A DNA stretch of 35,503 nucleotides from the NCBI GenBank assembly GCA_019187485.1, contig JABAQR010000052.1, positions 1 to 35,503 on the forward strand, given 5' to 3'. This DNA is from Lysobacterales bacterium. GTDB taxonomy: Bacteria; Pseudomonadota; Gammaproteobacteria; Xanthomonadales; SZUA-5. The translations under genes were made by a program, and so were the position numbers. How positions within the stretch are numbered: the first letter of the stretch is position 1; every line of letters begins with the position of its first letter. Positions 24,395 through 33,300 of the stretch are shown here, in pieces. Under the pieces are notes generated by a model that was not told the origin of the DNA, made no database searches, and saw only the letters and a list, made by a program, of their open reading frames with translations.

Positions 24395-27300
24395 GGACAA
24401 GCGCGGCGCGTGGTCAGCAACTGTGTGGGTGTGTCCGTCGCGGCGAAGCGACCGGTCAGCGGCGCCTGCCAGTCGACCGCGAAGCTCCAGCGTCCGGACA
24501 GGCTGCCCGGAACGCTCGCATCGAAACTGCGCAGCACACTGCCGACCGCCCGGCGGGTCGGCGGCACCGCCGCGCAGCCCGGACAAAAGCCGTGGTACTG
24601 ATAAAGCGTCATCGCGCTGCCGTCGAAGGCGGCGTTCTGGCCGAGTACCCAGCGTGGCCGTTGCGCGCCGTCGTAGAGATAGAAGATCGCGAGGTCCAGG
24701 TCCGGGCGGGCGACGAAGTTGGCGCCGTAGCCGGAGCGCGCCGGCTCGTACCAGAGCCCGCTCGGATCGTGGCCGGCGGCCACGCACTGGCTGCGCACGA
24801 GCAATTGCATCGGCTCGCTGCCGACCGCCCCGTCGAGTTCCCAGTCGAGCACCAGCCGGCCCGACTGGCGGGCCAGCACGATCTCGCCGACGCGCTGACC
24901 GTCGGCGCCGCCGTCCACCCAGTGGTAGCGGTAGAGATCGGCGTGCGCCTGCCCACGGCCGGCCGTCAGCGCGTCCGGGAAGGCGAGATGCCAGATCGGT
25001 TCGCCGTCGGCGTCGTAGCTGTACCACACCAGTTGCACGGCGTCGCCGGCGCGCGTGAACACCAGGCCGTGGCCATCGCGCGCCGGGTTGTACCAGGTCT
25101 CGTAGTCGAAGGCCGGCAGCGGGGCCTGGGTCAGGGTGGCCTGCACCCGCACCGGGGTCGCCACCGTCTGGTTGTTGCGCGCAACCACGTACCAGCGGCC
25201 CGGCGTCAGCGTCGGCGCGTCCAGCGCCAGGGTCTCGTTGCTGCCGGGCCCGTCGGAGACGGCGACCGCGGCCGCCAGCGGCGGCGCCACCACCGGCGGC
25301 CCGAGCGCGTTGGCGTCGGTCGCCGGCGCCAGGTACAGGCCGGCGTCGCCGGACGCGCCGTGCATCTGCACGAGCAGCCGGGTGGAACCCTGCGGTACGT
25401 CGATCGCAAGGCGTTCGTGGGCACCGCTGGCGGCCAGCAGGAAGGCGTGCTCCACGCCGTCGGCCAGCAAGTGCGGCGCCGGCGGCGCGGCGCCGGTACG
25501 CAGGAAACGCAGCGGCACCCAGGCAAAGGCGCTGGCGGCATCGCGACCCTGGCGCAGCTCCAGCGCGGCCACCGCGCGTGCACCGATCGCCAGGCCCGCG
25601 AGATCGTAGTGGACGTCGATGTCGATGCTGGTGCCCTCGCCGACACTCGCCGGCCCGAGCGCGAAGCCGAGCCGGTTCGGCGTCTGCGACGGCAGCGCGG
25701 CGTACTCCAGATCGACCGTGTCGCCGCCCGCGGTTCCCGCGAAATTCTGCACCAGCACCCAGTAGCGACCCGCCGGCTGGCGGTCGAGGATGCAGCTTTC
25801 GACCGCGGCCGAAGCGGTCGAGCGGCACAGTTCCTCGGACTCGTCGGCGCTGCCGTCGCCGTCGATGTCGCGGCCCACGTAGAGGTCGATATCGCGCGCG
25901 CTGCTCTGCAACACGTCGGCGCGCAGGCTGCCGGGTGCGCCCAGGTCGAGGACGTAGGCGATCACGCCGGTGCCGCCATCGTAGGGGTCGGAGCCGGTCG
26001 GATCCGGCACCAGCGAGGGCTGCTCGCGCCGCACCGGCACCGGACCGAGCACGCGATACGCGAGTCCCGGCAAGGCCACGAGTTCCGTGAGGCTTACGCG
26101 CGCGCTGCCGCGATCGGTGTCGGTGGCGAGCTCCACCGGCGCCGGAACGCGGCCGTAGTCCGAGTACATCTGCGCCACCAGGCGACTTTCCGGAATGCTC
26201 GGGTCATTGGCGCGCACACGCACTTCGCCGTGCGCGCGGCGGCCGAGCGCGGCGGACACATCGACGCTGAAGGCGATCTGCTGGGTCTGGCCTTCGGTGA
26301 GCGTGAAACTGGCTGGCGCGAAGCTGATGCGCGCACCGCCAGTGGAGACGTCGCTCAGGGTGTAGCTGCCGGCGCGCCAGGCGCGGAAGCTGCGGGTGAA
26401 GCTGCACGAGCCGCGACAACGGTCCAGGTACAGCGCCGGCAGATTCAGACGCGAGGGATCGCCGCCGGCGCGCGGGTTCTCGCGGTCGAAATCGCTCATC
26501 GTGATCGGCATGACCAGGCCGGCCGACAGTGCGCGATCAATGCGCACGCGCCCGGCGCCGGCGGCGAGCGGGTCGGCCGGACTGCTGGCGTCTTCCAGAC
26601 GCGCGCCGGCGTTCGCGGTCAGCGCCAGCGCCGAGTACAAGGTTCCCGGCGTCTCGTCGGGACGGCGCGCGCGCAACAGCGCGAGCGCGCCGGCGACGTG
26701 CGGTGAAGCCATCGATGTGCCCGACAGGCTGGCCTCGCCGATGCCGCTGTTGGCCGGCGCCAGGATATTCACCCCCGGCGCGGCGAAGCTAGGCCGCAGC
26801 ACCCCGGTGGCGTTCGGGTCCGGACCACGCGAGCTGGAGGCGGCGAGCACGTCGCCGAAGGCATCTTCGCGCAGCGCCTGGGTACCGCTCAGGCGTCCGC
26901 GCGCACTGCCCGGATTGGCAAGCACCCAGGCCTTGAGTTGCTCGCCATCGCGGTACCCCAAGTGAGTGGCGGGCAGGAAATGGTCGTCGCTGACCACGCT
27001 CTCGGCATCGGCTGCGGTGTTGACCAGCACCATGCCGCCCCCGCCGGCGCGTTGCACGTTGAATCCCTTGGCCACGCGCGCCTGCACCCCACGCTCGCAG
27101 ATCACGATTTCACCGGTGAATACCTGCCCGGTCCAGGGGTTGCTGGCGCCGGTCGGCGGGCTGTCGAGGGCTTCGCCGGTGCTGCAACGCGCCGAACCGA
27201 AATCGCTGCCGAGCACGAGTCGCACCGGGCCGACGGCGCCGGCGAGGCCGGCGCCCAGGTACCGCGATACCGGCGGCGGCTGCTGCGCGCCGGACAGGTC

Positions 27301-28431
27301 GGTGAGCACGTTGGCGATGCGCCGGTTGCTGGTGGTCGAGGCGACCGCAGCCACCCACGGCGAATTCGCCGGCGAGCGGATGCTGCCGGCGACAGGGCCG
27401 GAGTTGCCGGCGGAAATCGCCACCGCGATCCCCGCGCGCACCGCCGCCGCCAGCGCCCGCATCGAGGCGGTGGCGCCGCCGGTCAGTGCCGGCCAGGGGT
27501 CGACCGCGCTGCCACCGATCGAGTAGTTGATCACGTCGACGCCATCGATGATCGCCTGTTCCAGCGCCGCCGTGGTCAGGCTGCCCGGGCAGGTGCCCTG
27601 GCCCTGGTCTTGCGTCTGGCAGGCCTTGTAGGCAATCAGGTTCGCGCGTGGCGCGACCCCGCTGAGCGTCAGCGCCAGACTGGTGGTCATCGCCGGGATG
27701 GTCGAATGGCGCAGATTGCCGACCGCGATGCCGGCGACGTGACTGCCGTGCCCGTTCAGGTCCACGCCCTCGCGTGCGCCATCGCTGGTGTAGTCCCAGA
27801 TGCCGATCAACTTGCCGTTGCAGCGCGCGGCGAGTGCGCCCGCGCACAGGCCGTAGAAGTGGCCGCGCGGATTGACGTGGCGGTAGCCCTCGGCGTCGGT
27901 TTCGGCGAAGGCTGGATGGGTGTGCGCGATGCCGGTGTCGATCACGCCCACGACGACGCCCTCGCCGCGGGTGCCGGCGGCGTTCGGCACTCCCGCCCAG
28001 GCGGCCGGCGCGCCGATCCACATCGGACTCGAGTCCGTGAGCAGGCGCTCGAAACGTTCGCGCTCGATGCGCGCCACGTCGGGCTGGCGCGCCAGCGTCC
28101 TCGCCTCGTTGGCGGTCAGTTCGAGCGCGTAGCCGTTCAGCAGGTGACGGTAGCGCTGGCGTGGTGCGAGCTTGCGCCCGAGCACATGTCCGGCCGCGTC
28201 CAGCCAGCGCTGCTGCGCAGGCTCCAGGACGTCGAGATAAGCACGCACCGCCGGCGCATCGGCGCGGTAGTGTGCGCCGGCGGGAGGACGCGTCGCCTTC
28301 AGCGCGCCGCTGCCGGTGAAATCCAGCGCCGCCGGTGCCACGAGTTCGACGATGTGGACGCTGCGTGCGGGCTCGGTGGCACCTGCGTGGGAGGCGCCCA
28401 GGATGGCGAGGATCAAAATCGCGATGCGCAT
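24391..28431 (-). CDS. Large secreted subtilisin-like serine protease (S8) with PA insert and C-terminal modules
   Basis: A 1346-residue secreted protease. A signal peptide (MRIAILILAILGASHAGA) is followed by an I9-like pro-region to about residue 140. The catalytic triad is D165 (VIDTGI), H228 (GHGSHVAGI) and S573 (SGTSMASPHVAG); the 345-residue gap between His and Ser holds a PA-domain insert (GFNVQRAGGGGMVLVNT). Beta-rich domains follow (Fn3-like; pre-peptidase-like with DIDLYVGRDIDGDGSADESE, a Ca2+-type Asp cluster). The end has two similar modules, around W1113 (WYNPARDGHG) and W1227 (WYEPARSGYG), of a kind seen at the end of other secreted proteins. It is coupled by GTGA to a GGDEF/EAL gene, so secretion may be tied to a c-di-GMP signal. 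Confidence 0.93.
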   Translation of the reverse strand: MRIAILILAILGASHAGATEPARSVHIVELVAPAALDFTGSGALKATRPPAGAHYRADAPAVRAYLDVLEPAQQRWLDAAGHVLGRKLAPRQRYRHLLNGYALELTANEARTLARQPDVARIERERFERLLTDSSPMWIGAPAAWAGVPNAAGTRGEGVVVGVIDTGIAHTHPAFAETDAEGYRHVNPRGHFYGLCAGALAARCNGKLIGIWDYTSDGAREGVDLNGHGSHVAGIAVGNLRHSTIPAMTTSLALTLSGVAPRANLIAYKACQTQDQGQGTCPGSLTTAALEQAIIDGVDVINYSIGGSAVDPWPALTGGATASMRALAAAVRAGIAVAISAGNSGPVAGSIRSPANSPWVAAVASTTSNRRIANVLTDLSGAQQPPPVSRYLGAGLAGAVGPVRLVLGSDFGSARCSTGEALDSPPTGASNPWTGQVFTGEIVICERGVQARVAKGFNVQRAGGGGMVLVNTAADAESVVSDDHFLPATHLGYRDGEQLKAWVLANPGSARGRLSGTQALREDAFGDVLAASSSRGPDPNATGVLRPSFAAPGVNILAPANSGIGEASLSGTSMASPHVAGALALLRARRPDETPGTLYSALALTANAGARLEDASSPADPLAAGAGRVRIDRALSAGLVMPITMSDFDRENPRAGGDPSRLNLPALYLDRCRGSCSFTRSFRAWRAGSYTLSDVSTGGARISFAPASFTLTEGQTQQIAFSVDVSAALGRRAHGEVRVRANDPSIPESRLVAQMYSDYGRVPAPVELATDTDRGSARVSLTELVALPGLAYRVLGPVPVRREQPSLVPDPTGSDPYDGGTGVIAYVLDLGAPGSLRADVLQSSARDIDLYVGRDIDGDGSADESEELCRSTASAAVESCILDRQPAGRYWVLVQNFAGTAGGDTVDLEYAALPSQTPNRLGFALGPASVGEGTSIDIDVHYDLAGLAIGARAVAALELRQGRDAASAFAWVPLRFLRTGAAPPAPHLLADGVEHAFLLAASGAHERLAIDVPQGSTRLLVQMHGASGDAGLYLAPATDANALGPPVVAPPLAAAVAVSDGPGSNETLALDAPTLTPGRWYVVARNNQTVATPVRVQATLTQAPLPAFDYETWYNPARDGHGLVFTRAGDAVQLVWYSYDADGEPIWHLAFPDALTAGRGQAHADLYRYHWVDGGADGQRVGEIVLARQSGRLVLDWELDGAVGSEPMQLLVRSQCVAAGHDPSGLWYEPARSGYGANFVARPDLDLAIFYLYDGAQRPRWVLGQNAAFDGSAMTLYQYHGFCPGCAAVPPTRRAVGSVLRSFDASVPGSLSGRWSFAVDWQAPLTGRFAATDTPTQLLTTRRACP

Positions 28432-28491
28432 GGACGCCCACCTGGCCGGGGAGCTTCGAGTATAGGAAGGCCGCACTGCGTCGGCGCGCGG

Positions 28492-28520
28492 ATGACAAGC
28501 GCCCACGCGCGGGGCTATAA
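28492..28520 (+). promoter_or_regulatory. Candidate sigma-70 promoter for the pfaD-like gene
   Basis: ATGACA (28492-28497) and CTATAA (28515-28520) are separated by 17 bp, and the -10-like element lies about 28 bp before the GTG start. It lies in the 116-bp region divergent from the protease gene. The -10 could also be read as TATAAG with 18-bp spacing. Confidence 0.4.
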
Positions 28521-28547
28521 GGGCGTTCCGTCAGAAAGTGTCACTCA

Positions 28548-30194
28548 GTGCCAGATTCCATCCCCCCCCTGTCGCCCGCCGACCATGCGTCCGGCTGGCT
28601 GTCCGGCGCACACGCGCCGGCCTTCGATCCCGCCAGCATCGCCGCCTGTGCGGCCGCGCCGCGGCTGCCGGCGCACATCCTGCGCGACCCCGGCACCGGC
28701 GCGATCGGCGTCTGCCTCCAGGGTGAAACGAGCTTCGTGCCCCGTGCCCCGCGTCCCGTGTCCCGTTACGACCTGCTCGGCTGGCTGCCGCCGCTGTACC
28801 CGGAATGGCTGGGCAACCGCGGCTTCTGCGAGCGGCACGGTACCCGTTTCGCCTACGTTGGCGGCGCGATGGCGAACGGCATCGCCAGCAGCGCGATGGT
28901 GATCGCGCTGGCGCAAGCCGGCGGTCTCGGCTTCTTCGGAGCGGCCGGGCTTTCGTTGGCGCGCATCGAGGCGGCGATCGACGAGTTGCAGCGCGAACTC
29001 GATCCCGCCGGCCTGCCCTGGGGCATCAACCTGATCCACAGCCCGGCCGAGCCGGCGCACGAGGAAGCGGTCGCCGAGCTGCTGATCCGCCGCGGCGTGC
29101 GCGTGGTCGAGGCCTCGGCCTATCTGCGGCTGACCACGGCGGTGGTGCGCTATGCCTGCAGCGGGCTGACGCTGACCGCGGACGGCCGCATCGAGCGCCG
29201 CCACCGGCTCGTCGCCAAGGTCTCGCGCGCCGAGGTGGCGCGCCAGTTCCTGCAGCCGGCGCCGGCGGCACTGCTGGCCAAGCTGGTCGAGCGCGGCCAG
29301 CTTTCGCCGCAGGAAGCCGAGCTCGCGGCGCAGATCCCGCTGGCCGAGGACCTCACTTGCGAGGCCGATTCCGGCGGCCACACCGACAACCGTCCGCTGC
29401 CGGCGCTGATCCCGGCGATCGCGCGGCTGCGCGACGACATCGTCGCCGAGCGCGGCTATGCCATGCCGATCCGCATCGGCGCGGCCGGGGGCCTGGGCAC
29501 GCCGGGCGCGGTCGCGGCGGCCTTCGCGCTCGGCGCCGACTATGTGCAGACCGGCTCGGTCAACCAGGGTTGCGTCGAATCCGGCCTGGGCGAGACCGCG
29601 CGCGCGCTGCTGGCGCAGGCCGACATGGCCGATGTGACGATGGCGCCGGCGGCCGACATGTTCGAGATGGGCGTGGACGTGCAGGTGCTCAAGCGCGGCA
29701 CCCTGTTCGCGGTGCGCGCGCGCAAGCTGTACGAGCTGTACCGCGGCTACCCCTCGCTGGAGGCGATTCCCGCCACCGAGCGCGAGAAGGTCGAGCAATC
29801 CATGCTGCGCGCCAGCTTCGACGAGGCCTGGGCCAGCACCCGCGCCTTCTGGGAGCAGCGCGACCCGGCCCAGGTCGCGCGCGCCGAGCGCGATCCGAAA
29901 CACCGCATGGCGCTGGTCTTCCGCAGCTACCTCGGCCTGGCCAGCCGCTGGGCCATCGACGGGGTGCCTGAGCGCAGCTCCGACTACCAGATCTGGTGCG
30001 GCCCGGCGATGGGCGCCTTCAACACCTGGGCCCGCGGCAGCTTCCTCGAAGCCCCCGCGAACCGCACGGTGGCCCAGGTGGCGCTGAACCTGCTCGAAGG
30101 CGCCGCCGCGATCACCCGCGCGCAACAGCTGCGCAGCTACGGCGTGCCGGTGCCGGCGGCGGCGTTCGACTTCCGCCCGCGGGTGCTCGGGTGA
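28548..30194 (+). CDS. pfaD: PfaD-like enoyl reductase of a polyunsaturated/secondary fatty acid synthase
   Basis: A 548-residue flavin-dependent trans-acting enoyl reductase that works with Pfa-type lipid megasynthases. It has a TIM-barrel core of the nitronate monooxygenase type with PfaD hallmarks: YVGGAMANGIAS near residue 103, GINLIHSPAEPAHEEAV, EADSGGHTDNRP from residue 272, GAAGGLGTPGAVAAAFALGA, GSVNQGCVESG and the C-terminal DYQIWCGPAMGAFNTWARGS. The GTG start at 28548 has only a weak ribosome site. Residues 64-74 are encoded by a period-7 tract (see repeat at 28736). A synthase gene of the same system starts 169 bp downstream, so both probably form one operon, although a palindromic repeat separates them. 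Confidence 0.93.
   Translation: MPDSIPPLSPADHASGWLSGAHAPAFDPASIAACAAAPRLPAHILRDPGTGAIGVCLQGETSFVPRAPRPVSRYDLLGWLPPLYPEWLGNRGFCERHGTRFAYVGGAMANGIASSAMVIALAQAGGLGFFGAAGLSLARIEAAIDELQRELDPAGLPWGINLIHSPAEPAHEEAVAELLIRRGVRVVEASAYLRLTTAVVRYACSGLTLTADGRIERRHRLVAKVSRAEVARQFLQPAPAALLAKLVERGQLSPQEAELAAQIPLAEDLTCEADSGGHTDNRPLPALIPAIARLRDDIVAERGYAMPIRIGAAGGLGTPGAVAAAFALGADYVQTGSVNQGCVESGLGETARALLAQADMADVTMAPAADMFEMGVDVQVLKRGTLFAVRARKLYELYRGYPSLEAIPATEREKVEQSMLRASFDEAWASTRAFWEQRDPAQVARAERDPKHRMALVFRSYLGLASRWAIDGVPERSSDYQIWCGPAMGAFNTWARGSFLEAPANRTVAQVALNLLEGAAAITRAQQLRSYGVPVPAAAFDFRPRVLG
28736..28770 (+). repeat. Period-7 tract inside the pfaD-like gene
   Basis: Five consecutive 7-nt units, CGTGCCC, CGTGCCC, CGCGTCC, CGTGTCC and CGTTACG, run in frame and encode residues 64-74 (FVPRAPRPVSRYD region). 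The unit is free of stop codons in all six frames. It looks like one arm of the heptamer elements seen elsewhere in the window, without a partner arm nearby. Confidence 0.65.
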
Positions 30195-30202
30195 GGCAAT
30201 CG

Positions 30203-30340
30203 AAAAGCGGGGCAAGGGGCAGGGGGCAAGGGACCTGCCGCCTCGCTCCTTCGGACCCGATCGTCGGTCGTTGTGCGACGGGGCACCGTTGCATGGCGGG
30301 AGCTACGTCCCCCGCCCCTTGCCCCCTGCCCCGCCTTTCC
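30203..30340. repeat. Extragenic heptamer-armed inverted repeat between the pfaD-like and pfaA-like genes
   Basis: The left arm (about 30203-30233) is a run of GGGGCAA/GGGGCAG heptamers flanked by AAAAGC. The right arm (about 30306-30340) is its near reverse complement (CCCTTGCCCC type). The spacer is about 72 bp. The arms could form a stem of about 29 bp with a few mismatches. The element begins 8 bp after the pfaD-like stop and ends 23 bp before the pfaA-like ATG. It has the same arm chemistry as the elements inside the pfaA-like gene. Confidence 0.8.
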
Positions 30341-30363
30341 CGATCCAGTTCCGGAACCACCCG

Positions 30364-33300
30364 ATGACCCACCCCACTCCCCGCAGCCCCATCGCCATCA
30401 TCGGCGTCAGCGCGCTGTTCCCCGGTTCCACCGATGCGACCGGTTTCTGGCGCGATATCCTGGCCGGGCGCGATTTGATCACGGACGTGCCGGGGACGCA
30501 TTGGCGGATCGAGGATTACTACGATCCGGATCCGGCGGCGCCGGACAAGACGTACGCCAAGCGCGGCGGTTTCCTGCCGAAGGTGGATTTCGACGCGCTC
30601 GGCTGGGGCGTGCCGCCGTCGCAACTGCCGGCCACCGACACCTCGCAGCTGCTGGCGTTGATCGTCGCGCAGCAGGTGCTTGAGGACGCCGCGCGCGGGC
30701 AGTTCGAAGCCATGGACCGCTCGCGGATCTCGGTGATCCTGGGCGTCACCAGCGCGCAGGAGCTGCTGTTCTCGATGGTCTCGCGGCTGCAGCGTCCGGT
30801 GTGGGTGCGCGCGCTGCGCGAGGCGGGGATCGAGGAATCGCAGGTGCAGGACGCCTGCGCGCGGATCGCCGCGCAGTACGTGCCGTGGCAGGAAGCGAGC
30901 TTCCCCGGCCTGCTCGGCAATGTGGTCGCCGGGCGCATCGCCAACCGGCTGAACCTCGGTGGCACCAATTGCGTGACCGATGCGGCCTGCGCGTCCTCGC
31001 TGTCGGCGCTGGCGATGGCGGTGGCCGAGCTGGAACTCGGCCACAGCGACCTCGCCATCGCCGGGGGGGTCGACACGCTCAACGACATCTTCATGTACCT
31101 GTGTTTCTCGAAGACGCCGGCGCTGTCTCCGAGCGGCGACTGCCGGCCCTTCAGCGACGCCGCCGACGGCACCATGCTCGGCGAGGGCCTGGGCATGTTC
31201 GCGCTCAAGCGCCTGGCCGACGCCGAGCGCGACGGCGACCGCATCTACGCGGTACTGCGCGGCCTCGGAACCTCCAGCGACGGGCGCAGCAAGAGCGTCT
31301 ACGCGCCGGTCTCCGAAGGCCAGGCGCAGGCGCTGCAACGTGCCTACGCCCAGGCCGGCTACAGTCCGCGCACGGTGGAGCTGGTCGAGGCCCACGGCAC
31401 CGGCACCAAGGCCGGCGACGTCGCCGAATTCAATGGTTTGCGCATGGTCTACGCGGGCGATGAAGCGGTCGCGCAGCCTTGGTGCGCACTCGGTTCGGTC
31501 AAGAGCCAGATCGGCCACACCAAGGCCGCGGCCGGCGCCGCCGGCCTGTTCAAGGCGGTGATGGCGCTCCGCCACAAGGTGCTGCCGCCGACGGTCAAGG
31601 TCGAGCGCCCGGATCCGCGGCTCGCCATCGACAGCAGCCCCTTCTACCTCAACACTCGCGCGCGGCCGTGGATCCGCGGCGGCGAACACCCGCGCCGCGC
31701 TGCGGTCAGCGCCTTCGGCTTCGGCGGCTCGAATTTCCACGCGACGCTGGAGGAATACACCGGGCCCGCGCCGCGCGCCGAGCGCCTGCCGGCGCATGCC
31801 TCGGAACTGGTGCTGCTGCACGCCGACAGCGTGCCCGGCCTGCTGGCCAAGATCGATGCGATGGCCGCCTCGCAGCGCCCGCTGGCGCACATCGCGCACG
31901 AGAGCCGGCGCGACTGGCGCGTCGATGCGCCGCGCCGGCTGGCGCTGGTGGTCGATTCGCCCGACACGCTGCGCCAGCGGCTGAAGGCCGCGGCCGAGCG
32001 CATCCGCCTGGCGCCGGACGCCGCGCATGCGCTGGCCGACGGCAGCAGCTATGGCGTTGGCGCGCCCGAGGGCGGGGTGGCCTTCCTGTTCCCCGGACAG
32101 GGCAGCCAGTACCTCGACATGGGCGCCGCCCTCGCGATGCAGTTCGACGCCGCGCGCGGCGTCTGGGACCAGGCGGCCGCGTTGCCGCTGGACGAGGGCC
32201 TGTCGCTGCACCAGGTGGTGTTCCCGCCGCCGGCGTTCGATGCCGCGGCCGAATCCGCGCAGCGCGCGCGGCTGACCGCCACCGAGCACGCGCAACCGGC
32301 GCTCGCGGCACACTCGGCCGCGCTGCTGGCGCTGCTCGACGAGCTCGGCGTGCGCGCCGATGCGACCGCTGGACACAGCTTCGGCGAGCTGATGGCGCTG
32401 CACGCCGCCGGCGCCTGCGATCTGCCGACCGCGCTGCAACTGGCGCGTGCGCGCGGAATCGCGATGCGCGACGCCGCGCGCTCGCCGGGTGCGATGAGCG
32501 CGGTGTCGGCGCCGGTGGCGCGTGTGCGCGAGCTGCTCGCCGGCCAGCGCGAAGTGCTCGTCGCCAATCACAACGGTCCGCAGCAGGTGGTGGTCTCGGG
32601 GCCGACCGAAGCGATCGCCGCCTTCGAGCAGCGTCTCGCGGCCGAGCGCATCGGTTTTGCCCGGCTGCCGGTTGCCAGCGCCTTCCATTCGCCGATCGTC
32701 GCCGGCGCCAGCGCCGCCTTCGGCGCCGCGCTCGCCCGCGCGCCGATGCAGTCGCCGCGGCTGCCGGTGTACGCCAACGCCGAGGCCGCGCCCTATGCCG
32801 GCGACGAGGAAACCCTGCGCGGACAGCTCGCGGTGCAGCTCTCGCAGCCGGTGCGCTTCGTCGAGATGATCGAGGCGATGCACGCCGCCGGCATCCGCAG
32901 CTTCGTCGAAGTCGGCCCCGGACAGGTGCTCTGCGGCCTGGTCGGCGCGATCCTCGAAGGCCGCCCGCACCAGGCCATCGCGCTGGACCGCAAGGGCCGC
33001 GACGGCGTAGCGACCCTGCTCGCGGGCCTCGCCCGGCTCGCCGCCGCCGGCGCGCTGACCCGCCCCGAGCGCCTGTACGCCGATGTGCGCCTGCCGCCCG
33101 AAACCCTGGCCAGGCCGAAGCACGCGATTGCCATCGACGGCAGCAACCTCGGCAAGCCCTACCCGCCGCCGCCCGGCACCGCGATGCCGGCGCCGAACCC
33201 GCCGCGCGCATCCATCGAACTTGCCGCGGCGCGCGCCAATGGCGCACACCCCGGGCTACCCGAGCCCAACCTAGGCCGGGGTACGGCACAGCCGTTCCCC

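Noticed and set aside
21287..24601. 1104-residue plus-strand frame opposite the second GGDEF/EAL gene
   Set aside because: It is a shadow frame; the real plus-strand gene here is the tandem GST_N-like protein ending at 22130.
22118..25828. 1236-residue minus-strand frame covering the GGDEF/EAL gene and part of the protease gene
   Set aside because: The part before 24394 has no protein-like composition and overlaps the protease in another frame. The GTG at 24394 with GTGA overlap gives a natural start.
30112..33249. 1045-residue minus-strand frame opposite the pfaA-like gene
   Set aside because: It is antisense to a well-defined KS-AT region with intact catalytic motifs.
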